Shown: piece by piece, positions 33,960 through 44,520 of the stretch
Position numbering within the stretch: position 1 is the first letter of the stretch
Layout of the letters: each line of letters opens with the position of its first letter
Assembly (NCBI GenBank): GCA_015179025.1
Contig: WHUX01000066.1
Span: 186,001 to 250,000 of the forward strand
Length of the DNA stretch: 64,000 nt
Origin: Terfezia claveryi
Lineage: Eukaryota; Ascomycota; Pezizomycetes; Pezizales; Pezizaceae
Reading direction: 5' to 3'
Position numbers and translations under genes: made by a program
The notes under the pieces: generated by a model
The model's input: only the letters and a program-made list of their open reading frames with translations
Databases searched by the model: none
Told to the model about the DNA's origin: nothing

Positions 33960-34389
33960 TGTCACGGCGTTAATTTACTTGCGAGGTATTTGACACTCGA
34001 ACAGGCTTGTTCGAGTGTCAGCGTGGTATTTGACACCCGAACAGGCTTGTTCGAGTGTCAGCGTGGTATTTGACACCCGAACAGACTTGTTTGGAGTGTC
34101 TTAATACTAGAAGGGATTAGAGAGGTGGATCGCGGAGTATCACCTGCGATCGCAGGTGACGTCAAGTTAGTCGGGCGCCACTCATTTGGCCACGGCAATC
34201 GTGTATATAGGAAGCCATAATTGTTATTTTTGTTCTTGTTCCTTATGCAACGTCTTGTATTATAACCTTGGTAATACAGACTCTGCCTTTTGTCTTGATA
34301 CTTCAATCTACAGTTATAGTCTCGTCTTTGTGCGCTCCTTAAAGTCACGTCTTTAGTTATTGCCACAGCCAATGACTTACGCCGTTACA
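33960..34389 (+). repeat. 3' LTR of G1 with three 40-bp units
   Basis: 430 bp, starting TGTCACGG. Units start at 33986, 34026 and 34066, one fewer than in the 5' LTR. The dyad at 34140-34159 is a perfect 20-bp palindrome (TCACCTGCGATCGCAGGTGA). Confidence 0.9.
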
Positions 34390-35334
34390 AGAACACTATA
34401 TCTTTATCTTTTTTATTAGGATAATTATGCTATTGCGTGAGTTGTGATTTACCCTTATAGATAATCATAGGAGGTAGAAAGGTTCCATTAGCTGCAACTA
34501 TCTCTATTGCAGTAATTAATTCTTGTTTGCAATCTTTCATTAATAGTGGACTCTTTCTACCTTGTATACAAATCACCTTAACACAAGCAGACTTTCCCAT
34601 TTGCAGGTCTTTTTCATCTATATTGTATAGATTGTATGGTTTGATAGTATTTTGCTTTATTAGAATATCAAGAATATCGGATGACTACTTAAGCAGCTTC
34701 AGATTTGAGCTCATGATTTACTGCTTTTTATCTTGTATACTGAACTTAGATGCAAAGTGTGGATGGCGATTTAAAAACCAACTAATCCAATGCTTCCCCA
34801 AGCATGCTGTTTGTTTTATTTGGCCTTCCCACTCTACTAATATCTTCAAAGCAGTTTCTTGCACACTATCCACTTGCATCAGAAAACCACAATGATCCAT
34901 ATTTTCAATTTGCTTGACTACAAACTGCTCCTCAGCCACTCCCAGCATCTGATCCAACTCATGTGCCTTTCACTTTGACTTGCAACCTTTTAAATGGGCA
35001 TGCACTGTACTTTTAGGCAATTTTTGGCTCTCAGCTGCCTGACGTATGCTTGAGTACTTACCTATCTTATATTCCTGAATTGCCTTAGTAATATCAGCCT
35101 CGATTGCCACTTCTTTAAGTTGACATGGTTTAACTCATCCTATATTGCTACTTCAGTTGTTGGCAAGTTGTCTAGAGTATTACTTGTTACGGAGTGGGGC
35201 TTAAAAGGTGGGAATGCAGAAAAAGCAATGTGAGACATTGTATCCCACATCCCTATTGTGTCTCGCTTCCCTATCATATGTACTGTATATAGTAGTATTT
35301 GCGGCGGCATTCTAGGAATTGCGATCATCCGACT

Positions 35335-35462
35335 CTTTTTTTTATATTCATTTTAAATAAATTATTACTCATCTGCGATCCTAGGAGGGGGACCATGATG
35401 AGCGACCCGTAAACCTACTTGGATTCAGGACAAGGCAAGTTAATCTGCCAGGTCTAGCGGGT
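35335..35462 (-). mobile_element. LINE 3' UTR fragment
   Basis: T-rich run from 35335, then GGGGGACCATGATGAGCGAC and AAGTTAATCTGCCAG near 35437 in minus orientation. Diverged from the other copies; hairpin 1 is degraded. No coding part. Confidence 0.65.
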
Positions 35463-35479
35463 ATGTACAAAAATAAAGA

Positions 35480-35805
35480 TGGCAGATTTCAAGCTGTTTT
35501 CGCTTGCCCAGCAGCAGGTGATTTTCTCAGATTTTCAGCTGTTTCGCAAGTGTGTTACCTTGGCCACCGGCTAGCGACTTTGTCATATATAGAGCTGTTT
35601 TGCCTTGCCCGCCGGCTAGCGATTTTCTCATATATTCAGACCTCTACTCAGTTGTTTTACCTTGGCCGCTGGCTAGCGATTTTCTCAAATCTTCATCTGA
35701 TTGGCCTTAGCCGCCGGCTAGCGATTCTATCATATCTTTAGCAGTTTTGCCTTGTCGGCCAGCTAGCGAGTTTCTCATATATTCGGCTGTTTTCGCACGC
35801 CCGAC
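35480..35805. repeat. degenerate tandem repeat, about 50-60 bp, six units
   Basis: Units share the order AGCTGTTTT-GCCTTG-CCGCCGGCTAGCGATTTTCTCATAT-TTCAG with spacers of variable length. GCTAGCGA recurs at about 35570, 35624, 35676, 35720 and 35762. Function unknown; it may be part of an expanded LINE 3' UTR, as it adjoins one. Confidence 0.75.
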
Positions 35806-35889
35806 AAGATCACACAGCGAGCTGTGGATTTCGTGATGGCTGACACAGATCCCGGTGACCAATGCTGAGGGAGTCAGTCTTCAGTCTAG

Positions 35890-36010
35890 ACCCAAGAGCC
35901 GACTAGTGGGAGGACCGACTGGTGGTAGAAACGCCTGGTGGGAGGACTGACGCTTTGTAGGGAGGACCGAATGTTTGATAGAGGAACCGACTGGTGGGAG
36001 AACCTGCATT
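35890..36010. repeat. short degenerate repeat GAGGACCGACTGGTGGGAG
   Basis: Four or five imperfect units of about 28 bp. The remainder to 36560 shows no gene or repeat I can name. Confidence 0.5.
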
Positions 36011-36559
36011 AGGCTGGGCTGCTTTAACTGCGCAGGCAGATTTTGGTTTGTTGCAACGCGCTGCTTAGTAGGAAGGAGAACCCGCAGCTCGCAGATTTCG
36101 CGGGTAGGACTGTTTTTGAGCGGGGAGCACCGGACAGGGGTGCCCTTCGCCTGCGGCCTCGGTCGCTCTTGGTAGGGTTGTTCTTTATTAACCCAAGCTC
36201 CTATAGGCGGGCTGGATGTCATCCCGTGACATGTACTTATCCTCAATCTTAACTACCTTTGCTAGCTTTTTGTATTTGGCAGCTAGGGTTTTCGCTGGCT
36301 TGGGAGCTTGTACTCCGTAAGTACAGTAGTTATTAGACAGACACTCGTTGGAGAGTATCAATGAACCGGCTATTTTTTATATTTTACCTGACCCAGTAGG
36401 TTTTTTTTTTCTCTTTAAATAGCTTTGTTAATATTGGCTTCTTTGCTGGTGCGGCGATATTTTGGCTCGTATTCTTGGTTTGATTATTTCTTGGTCTGGT
36501 CATAGTTTCGTATGAAATGTGGTCGGTGATGATATACGTTGCCCACTTGTGAACACTGG

Positions 36560-36774
36560 CTCAGCCTGAATTAAATGTAAATATGGAGGCAAAGTTCCAA
36601 CCCGCCACTGTTCCTGTTGGAGCCGAGAATGTACTACCCGATGTCGCCTACAAATCTCGTTCCAGTTCGTCCTCATCAGAATCCGAAGGAAGAGACAATA
36701 CATGTTACCGGCCCTTCTGCTTAATGTCCAGTCTCATTTCCTACTTTACTCCCACTTTATATTTCAATTGCGCA
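36560..36774 (+). mobile_element. Ginger/KRBA2-like transposon, 3' fragment (copy 3)
   Basis: CCCGCCACTGTTCCTGTTGG through ATGTACTACCCGATGTCGCC matches the Cys-rich coding end of copy 1, and CGGCCCTTCTGCTTAATGTC onward matches the 3' region of copies 1 and 2. It is cut at about 36774 by a LINE tail, so the 3' terminus is not next to it. The upstream border is not visible. Confidence 0.6.
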
Positions 36775-36805
<31 letters not shown>

Positions 36806-37393
36806 ACTTGTTTACTCCTATGCGGCCCTGTTAGGAGGCCATGAGGAGCCACCCAGAATCCCAGGTGGACTCAAGGTTAAGTCAAGTTAATCTGCCAGAA
36901 CCACACAAAATTATATACAAAATAAAGGGACGAGGCCTTGTGCTGTCATTAACGGATTAACTGAGGACCCGGAGGCCTGACTAAGCCCTGACCACTAACT
37001 GAACCAATCACCGGTGATACTGAAAATGGACTCGGGAAATAATAGAATAAAGAACTGATAAGATAGTAGACTCGTGATAACTGATAGGCTGGTGGGAATA
37101 AATAAATGAACTACTCATTGAAAGGAGACTCGTAAAAAATGAACTGGTACAACTTTGAACTCGTGGAAGGAGAGCTAGCGGAATGGTGACTGACTAGGTC
37201 AGCTCGTGATATCATAGCTTGAAAAATGCCTCAGTGGCCTCATAGCTCTCCTCCTCCTCTTTCCTCCACTCTGGCTTGTCAAGCTCTTCCCAACTGCGTT
37301 TCTCTCCTAATAGGCCCCTCCGGAGGCGGTCAAAGCGTGGGCAGGTGAAGATGATATATATGTTCTCCTGTCTCCAAAGGATGGCCGCATGCA
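36775..37393 (-). mobile_element. LINE (Tad1-type) 3' end, interrupted by Copia
   Basis: Long poly(T) at 36775-36800, then both terminal hairpins and 3' UTR; minus-strand coding 37394-37212 includes FDRLRRGLLGEKRSWEELDK and EATEAFFKL, matching 10555-10956. Upstream coding breaks inside the knuckle (CGHPLETGEHI, shifted by one base) where the Copia LTR begins. Confidence 0.85.
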
Positions 37394-37893
37394 TTTAAGT
37401 GATAAAGGAGGGAGATATAGGCAGCAGTGAGATCCAAAAGTCCACTGAAGGATAATATGAATGAGCAAAGTGAGATTGTCATATAGAGAAGAGTATATAG
37501 AAGTGAAGAGATATATTGTAGTAAAGAGATGTGTTGTTCTATAATTGTTCTATCTCTATCCAATAGGAAACGAACGAGATATATATATATGAATGAACGT
37601 ACATAAGAAAGTGAAGAAGAAGAAGGATATATAAGTAGCACGCAATACCTGTGAAGGCTGAAGCACGCAATGCCTATGAAGGCTGAAGCATGCCATATGA
37701 TCTGCAGGCCAGAGCACGCAATGCCTGTGAAGGCCAAAGCACGCAATGCCTGTGAAGGCCAATGCTTGCTATAAGATCTGCAGGCCGAAGGTCACCATTG
37801 CTTGCCATAAGATCTGTAGGCCAAAGGTCGCTGCGTGTGGAATAGCAAGGCATGAGCGGAATGAATGGAATGTATGGCATTCAATCACTAACA
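37394..37893 (-). repeat. 3' LTR of the Copia element
   Basis: Starts TGTTAGTG at 37893 and matches the solo LTR at 12899-13318 over most of its length. It includes a degenerate repeat of GAAGCACGCAATGCCTGTGA units (about 37655-37770) not present in that form in the solo LTR, which explains the 80-bp length difference. Confidence 0.8.
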
Positions 37894-38979
37894 CCCCTCC
37901 TCAGCCCATACTTGCTAGACTCAAGCCCCTCCTATCTTCCTAAATGTACGCAATCAAGTTAACCTCATTAAAAAACCTATAAAAAACCATGGATATGGAA
38001 AAAAAAATATGTATAGGGAAAAGAGTGTTGAATTTGATTGTTTTTATAACTTGCCTAGGATAAGATCTCTTAGCAAAGAGAGTCGTGGCTGGGGAAATGG
38101 TTTAGTGTATAAGTCAGCTAAATTATCATGGCTAGTAACGTATAGGACCGTGAGTTTCCTGGACTCAACAAGGTCTCGCACATGATGATAAGCTACTTCG
38201 ATATGTTTGCTCTTATTATTGATTCAAGGATTAGATGTCAGATCAATAGAGCCATCGTCATCAGCGCTTAGGGCAGCTAGAGCAGTAATTCTGAGCTCAT
38301 TCAGAGCGAACTGTAGCTACATATGGTGCTTGATAGTTGTTGAGAGAGCAATGTATTCGGCTTCAACTGTGAAGTAGCGATACAGGACTATTTAATAGCC
38401 TGCCAGCAAATAGTGTTAGTTGCTATCTGGAAGATATAGCCCATTGTAGATTTTTGGTCAGATTGATCACCAGCATAATCTAAATCAGAAAAGCCAGCTA
38501 GATAAATAGGGTTTGGAGTATATGAAAGCTTAAGTTACTAGTGCCTTTGAGGTATTGCAAGACTTGCTTGAATGCCCTCATATGAGCTGTTGTCGGCTTT
38601 GAAGAGAATTTAGATAGTGCCAAGACTATATATGCTAGATCAGGTCATATGCCAATTATAAGGTATATTAGAGAGCCTAAATTTGCTGGTATAGGGAGAT
38701 ATCAGCAAGGTTATTGTCTCTTTTATCAGCCTTTACCAGCTTGTGGTAAGGATTGAGAGGAAGAATGACTGGGTTGTAAGAGTCCATCCTAAATTTCGCT
38801 AGTAATTAGTCTATATATATGTGTTAGGACAAGGTCACCGAATCTTGATGTTGCCATTCTATTTGAATTCCAAGCAGCCAGTTTAGAGGGCCCATATCGC
38901 TGAGATCGAATTCTCTCTTTAGCAATTCTTTTAGCTTCTGTCTAAGTAGACTGGATCCAAATATAGTAATATCATCAAC
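37894..38979 (-). pseudogene. Copia RNase H and 3' half of reverse transcriptase
   Basis: The clear part is 38979-38824: VDDITIFGSSLLRQKLKELL, then KREFDLSDMGPLNWLLGIQI, the segment from the catalytic YVDD box onward in Copia reverse transcriptase. The Y lies on the far side of the nested LTR at 51353. Sequence down to 37894 should be the rest of RT and RNase H (it has the right length and scattered matches) but carries many stops. Confidence 0.8.
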
Positions 38980-39225
38980 TGTAATAAATGGTACTAGATA
39001 GTATTCATTCGGTACCATTTATACAATCTATATCCGTAGGCACGGACGTTTGTTTATTTCAGTTCTGCTGAGGTAAGACCTCAGAAGGGTAGGGAGATTA
39101 CTATGTGGGACGTTCCCGAAGGGAACAGGAATTAACTGGTATAATCTATCTTATATGATTTGTACTATCTAAGCTATATGATCTTGATCTAATTGGAATA
39201 TAGGCTTGCTTGCTCTGAAGGCTTG

Positions 39226-39903
39226 TGTAATGGAGAACGTTGTTTCATTGGTTATATAATTGATTATATACTTTTGTATTTCCTATATTACTACTATGTT
39301 ATGTAACTAAGCCTCTCGGTTGAAGGACTAGCCTTCTACTACCTCCTATTGCTTTATAAGCGTCCATAGCACGCGGAATCTGCCATGGGAAGTTCCATGG
39401 CACTTGCCATATGAAGACACCCTCATTATGGCTGCGTGACCTCTATTTAAGGCGTGTGACTTATTACTATGGCCACATGACCATTGTTTAAGGCGTGTGA
39501 CTCATTACTATGGCCACATGACCCCTTTTGTATAGCGCACCACCTTCTGGTATGCCACCCTTTATTGTATTTATTTCCTTAGTCATCAGATCTCAGAGGA
39601 GTATAAATAGGCCGCTGGATTCCCTCTGGAATCCACAGAAGAGAAGAAGCAACCAAGCAAGCACTCAAAGCAAGGAAGCCTATATTCCGATCAGATCAAG
39701 ATCATATAGCTTAGATAGCACAAATCATATAAGATAGATTACACCAGTTAATTACTGTTTCCTTCGGGAACGTCCCACATAGTAATCTCCCTACTCTTCT
39801 GAGGTCTTACCTCAGCAGAACCGAAATACACAAACGTCCGTGCCTACGGATATAGATTGTATAAACGGTACCGAATGAATACTGTCTAGTACCATTCATT
39901 ACA
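39226..39903 (+). repeat. 5' LTR (LTR A) of G2
   Basis: 678 bp, TGTAATGG to CATTACA. TATAAATA near 39602 is the likely TATA box. Imperfect internal repeats (GCGTGTGACTCATTACTATG type) lie near 39450-39520. By eye it differs from LTR B at about 14 positions, nearly all transitions. Confidence 0.9.
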
Positions 39904-40131
39904 TTTTTTTTAACTTACTTACCTAATCTTTACTCTTAAATCCAAGGCCTGATCAACCTTCGGATACCTTTATTACACTCACGCAAGTGTATACAATTCG
40001 ACACCCAAGTGCACATATAAAATCAATATCGTTATTCAACTAGCTAGCCAACAAAATATCCAACAAACGAGACATCAGACTCTCAACTGCAGTACATCAA
40101 CAAAAGACTTAGAAGCAAGCTAAGCAGAGCT

Positions 40132-40733
40132 CTAACGGGCAGTGGTATCCCATATTAAACAATCCCACCCTCGTTCACAACACTTTTCCCAATAAGATCG
40201 ACAACTCATCTTGCACTCCTGGCAACCGCCATTACATCTGTACCTATAAATCCAGTACACCATTGAAAAACCGGCCCCCCAGGTCCCAGGAATAATTGGT
40301 CTAAACAACCAAGCGTCACAATCCCAAGGCTCAAATCTCGCTGCCTCCACTACAGCCATTTCCTCCAGAAAAGAATTACCTCCATCAGAACCTTCCTTAG
40401 GCCCAGACATCTCTACCAATACCTCTGCCCCCCAATGTCTACCTCAACACACCAATCAGAAAAAGTGACACTCTTGCCGGAAGAACTAGAACTAGATTCT
40501 AGACCAGTAGACAAAGAAAAACCAGGACCATAAGAAATATTAGGATCCTGACATCCAGCCTCACCAGCCTCGTGAGCCACCGAGCCAACAGAACCGTCAG
40601 TCGAACGGAGATCATAAGGATTATCAGCCACCACACCATCAGCACAGAAAGGTGCCAAAGAAGAAAAGTAACTCGACGATCGTATCACATAACCAGCTGC
40701 ATTTGGTTGCAGACAGACGACGAAATCAGACAT
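40132..40733 (-). other. antisense reading frame in the G2 leader
   Basis: Minus-strand ATG at 40733 opens 106 codons (starts MSDFVVCLQPNAAGYVIRSS, Ser-rich middle) ending at 40413. A second open frame, 40419-40132, overlaps it and encodes ARFEPWDCDAWLFRPIIPGT and a Cys-rich end (CNGGCQECKMSCRSYWEKCC). One single-base shift in a run of six C near 40428 would join the two into about 200 residues. The ATG is separated by one base from the gag ATG on the + strand (CAT-A-ATG, 40731-40737). No family recognised. It could be a captured gene, a real antisense ORF as described in some plant gypsy elements, or chance. Confidence 0.4.
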
Positions 40734-40734
40734 A

Positions 40735-42968
40735 ATGGCGTCTGAACTTAGTAAGAAGACTAAGAGGTCGAGACGGTTAACTATGTTACCCGAAGATATT
40801 AAGAAATTAGTAGAAGAAACTCCAGAAAAACTAGATTTATAGTTCCTAATACAGAAGGGGAAATAAATCTGCCCATCGATATAGAAATAGGAGAACCAGG
40901 TGGAGCAGGAACCAAACTATATTTTAGTATGGCTCTACCTTTCACACCAGAAGAATTTTGGGACAGACATCTTCCAACAATTGAGGAGATTTTGAAATAT
41001 ACTCGCTCAATGGGACATGCCCAACAGTATCATCCTGATGATACTCGACTCTTAATGGAAGCCATAGCAAAACACTATTTATGGCTAACACCTTACCCAT
41101 TCAAAGAAGAAGACTTAGAAATGAATGCATTTTTAAGTAAAGAATTAAGGAAACCTGTTGTTCCGCTTTTAAGGAAACCGAATTAGATAATAAATAACTG
41201 GGAAGAAATAATGGCATTCATGATGAGTGGCACTCATCTAGAAGAATCAGCACATACCGCGGAGGATTTTTTCAATCCTAGCAAAGAACTTTCAGGAGCG
41301 TTCCTGAGAACACCAAAAGATCAATCGAAAGGCAAAGGTCGAGCAGCTGAGACACTAGAAAGGAGGACTGGGTCAGCCAAAGAACCAGACGACAAAGACC
41401 AACCACCAGAAGATATAGAATTACCAAAAGACGATGATGATCTAGATACAGGACTAGACCAACAGCAACAGAAAATACAAGGAGGAGGACGAGACCCCGA
41501 TGATAGCGGAGATGATAGCTCGGACTCTGATAAGGCATCGTCAGTTGCAAGTCAAACTCTTAAAAGAAAACCCAAACGAGGGAAATCGGTTGAACACCAG
41601 CAATGGGAATCTACAACAGGAATGGTTACAACGGGTAACCATAAAGCAACGAATGCTTTAAAAGGAATAAAGATTGATATGCCAGAAAAATTAAGAGGAG
41701 AAGACAAAAAATGGCAAGACTCACAATATTTTGACTATTGTGCTACAGCAATGCAACGTTGGTTTGTTCTCAAAAGAATAGATTTGGAAGGCGCTTCAGC
41801 TTTGGAAATTGTTGGATTCAGAATAGAAGGAAGCGCACTTACTACTTATAATCAATTCTTAAGAGAAAAAGGAAACAATGCGACATTCTTTGGTTTCATA
41901 CTAGCGCTAAGGGATTTTCTGATACCCTCTACTAGTAAGGACATTCTGTGGAAATGATGGGAGACAGCCACACCATACAAGGATGGACGTCACATGGGAA
42001 TCAAACAGTTTGCTAACTGGCTTACTGAAATGCAAATCAAATTGATTGACAAGGATAGCAAACAATCAATATCGCAGGAAGTAAAAAGAAGAAAGTTTCT
42101 TAATCACCTGCTGCCATATATGTCAGCTACATTAATTCCTTTAATCAAAGAAGAATGGTCATATGATCAGCTCGTGCATCAAGCGGAGTCATATGAAGCT
42201 TCCAAAAAGGATATTGCCCCACCACCCACAATAAATACATCCCGACGACAACACCCTCGGAATGAAAATCGAAGTTACGGTCCACGCAGAGACCAGAATC
42301 AACGACAAAAAACAGGATTTAATCCTAGCAGCAATTCCAACACCAAACCCAACACAGAAAATCGGAAGGACTCAGATTGGGACACCATTACAAAAAAATT
42401 GGATCAGAAGACAAAGATGCAATTAATTAGAGACAAGAAATGTCTATGGTGTTGGAACCCTGGACACTCCTACAAGGACTGTAGGAAACGAAAAAATAAG
42501 GTACCTATGCGTACAGCCGCACAAGATTTAGCTATGCCGATAGCCACCAAGGATAAAAACAATAAGGATAAAATCAAGGAACGACCCTTGTCAAGACAGG
42601 TACCAGATTTTAGCAAGGTATTCGTTAAAGCTAACGAACACCCCGCACTAGCTTTAATTGATCTCCAAACGAAGGGAGGAGACTTAATCAATTCTCAATT
42701 CGTACACCTGTACAAAATACCGACTAGAAGTATTGAGAAGAAATCATTAAGTACTGCAATTAAAGGCTCAAAGGGAATGATAGACAAAGCTTGTACTATC
42801 AAACTTGATTGGATAGGTTATGTAGAAGAACGAACGTTCTATGTAGCTCATTTGACCGGATGGGACATGATACTAGGAGAACCTGCTCTCAGCAAAGTGC
42901 GAGCAATAATTCCTGCCATCAGGAACCAGTTACTATCCAGCCGGAAAACATTCCACGATTCCAGCTAA
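40735..42968 (+). pseudogene. G2 gag and protease region
   Basis: ATG 40735 begins MASELSKKTKRSRRLTMLPE; a TAG follows about 35 codons later, and a shift leads into the frame open from 40929. An acidic/basic linker (41330-41600) precedes the capsid-like region (GIKIDMPEKLRGEDKKWQDS, 41668 onward), stops near 41956, then one CCHC knuckle CLWCWNPGHSYKDC (about 42450-42482). The protease follows, ALIDLQTKGGDLINSQFV near 42650, where the catalytic DSGA/DTGA is altered to DLQT, and MILGEPAL near 42870. The altered active site suggests decay. Confidence 0.82.
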
Positions 42969-43139
42969 GTGTATGGAAGGGATCTAAAACCATGGCGAAT
43001 GGTATAAGATCAGTGTATACATAGGTCAGCTGTGAATCAGTCACAGATTATAGTGAACCGGATAATTAGGAAAATATTAGTGACGCAGACGAAACCGATT
43101 CAGAAAGAGAACTCGTGACAGCTGTTTCTACGGTACAGA

Positions 43140-44520
43140 AACAATTCAACCCTGTAACGGAGTTTCCCTTATTATTTCCCAAGACAATTCCACGGGAATT
43201 ACCTCCACTAAGAAAAATTAATCACTCTATCAAACCAAAAGCAGGAGCTACTTAGATACCAAAATGGTGACCCTCAGGACATCGATTTAGACAACAAATC
43301 CATGACAAATTAGTCGAAGAAGAAGCATCAGGTCGCATATATAGAGTAGAAAATGACACAAATGCTGTAGTCATGTTCACTATCCCTAAACGAGATAAAC
43401 CGGAAGAAGCCAGACATGTCAATGACTGTCGAGACTGTAATTTAGCCGTCGAACCGGACCACACCCCATTGCCAGATATCAATGAAGCTATTGAACTAGT
43501 AGCAGAGAATCCTATTTGGACTAAGGTCGACTTAGCCGACAGATTTTTTAATATCAGGAACAATGAAGAATCTGAGCAACACTCTACCTTTTTATGTCAC
43601 ATGGGATATTTCAGAAGTAGAGTTATGCAACAAGGGGATCGTAACACACCTGCTACCATGGTTCACGTTATGCATGAAATTTTTAAGGACATGGTCTATA
43701 AAAATTTAATCATCTATATTGATGATATTATTATATTCTCTAAAACATATGAAGAACATATAGAATTGTTGAAGAAAGTACTTCAACGTCTACAGGACGA
43801 GAAATTTATCTCAAAGAAAGCAAATGCCAGTTCTTTACTCCAAGATTGGAAATCTTAGGACACGTTTTGACATTAGATGGATTACATGTAGACCCGAAGA
43901 AGAGAACTACTATATTAACATTTCCAACTCCTATAAGAAAAAAGGATCTTAGAGGATTCCTTGGAATCGTTAATTATCTCAGCAGATTTATTCCTGACTT
44001 GGCATCGTATGCAAGCACCCTGTCAGAACTGCAAGGAGAAACAAAGAAATGGGAATAGACAGATACTCATAACGCAGCGTTTGAAAAACTCAAGAAACTC
44101 CTGAATTCCCCACATGTTTTAAAACCCTGGAATAATAAATCTACTGAACCCAAATATTTAGTCTGTGATGCTAGTGATGTAGGACTAGGATCTTGGATAG
44201 GTCAAGGACCGTTGACGCATATCAGACCATTATGCTTCCACTCTAGAAAATTTAATCCAGCACAACTCAATTATCCTACCTTTCAAAAGGAATTATTAGC
44301 GATTATTGACTCATTAAAATTTTTTGAAGCACAATTAAGAGGTCACAAGTTCACTATCCTTACTGACTATAAACCATTAGTAACCTTCCATACTCAAATG
44401 CCTACAAGTCAAAAATTGAGGCGATGGCAAGATTACCTAATGGAATTTGATACAGACATACAGCATACCGCAGGAAAGGAAAATTTGATAGCAGACACTC
44501 TATCAAGAAAGCATAAATAC
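43140..44520 (+). pseudogene. G2 reverse transcriptase and RNase H
   Basis: RT motifs: FTIPKRDKPEEARHVNDCRD, WTKVDLADRFFNIRNNEESE, RVMQQGDRNTPATMVHVMHE, catalytic IYIDDIIIFSKTYEEH near 43713. A frameshift near 43830 leads to the frame starting LKESKCQFFTP and LEILGHVLTLDGLHVDPKKR. One TAG (44056-44058, of TGG type) is followed by RNase H: CDASDVGLGSWIGQGPL, FHSRKFNPAQLNYPTFQKEL, LTDYKPLV, TAGKENLIADTLSRKHKY. The RT is of the group that has VMQQGDxNxPATM and YIDD, common in fungal gypsy elements. Confidence 0.9.

Larger units (their letters stand above)
28563..34389 (+). mobile_element. Ty3/gypsy chromovirus G1, complete but decayed
   Basis: 5827 bp, bounded by LTRs 28563-29033 and 33960-34389 and flanked by AGAAC on both sides (28558-28562, 34390-34394). 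Gene order is gag, protease, reverse transcriptase, RNase H, integrase, chromodomain. A purine tract (AAGGAGGGGATA) immediately precedes the 3' LTR. Inserted into the P1 transposase gene. Confidence 0.92.
28232..35130 (-). pseudogene. P1 transposase (psq HTH, CENP-B HTH, DDE_1), broken
   Basis: Coding is split by G1 into about 35130-34395 and 28557-28232. In order on the minus strand: psq-type helix-turn-helix (YKIGKYSSIRQAAESQKLPK, about 35080-35000), CENP-B-type HTH (LGKHWISWFLNRHPHFASKF, near 34790), a DDE-core strand (KQELITAIEIVAANGTFLPP, then MIIYKG, near 34480), and after the gypsy KYLLVVDGHNSHFSMDFLQF with the second catalytic Asp, then LPYTTHILQPLDVGLFRPLQ. Stops and a frameshift make it inactive. 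Sequence from 28231 to 27230 on the same strand would be the C-terminal extension, too decayed to read. Confidence 0.82.
27196..35276 (-). mobile_element. pogo/Fot-type DNA transposon P1, split by gypsy G1
   Basis: Terminal inverted repeats begin TGATGGGGAAGCGGGACAC at 27196 and TGATAGGGAAGCGAGACAC inward from 35276; TA flanks both (27194-27195, 35277-35278). The left end carries GGGAAGCGGGACA twice, a likely transposase-binding repeat. Without the nested gypsy and its duplication the element is about 2249 bp, a normal pogo/Fot length. Transposase is on the minus strand. Confidence 0.85.

Noticed and set aside
39904..39930. tRNA primer site after LTR A of G2
   Set aside because: The sequence is T-rich with no TGG, and I found no complementary segment in the LTR either; the priming mode of G2 stays open.
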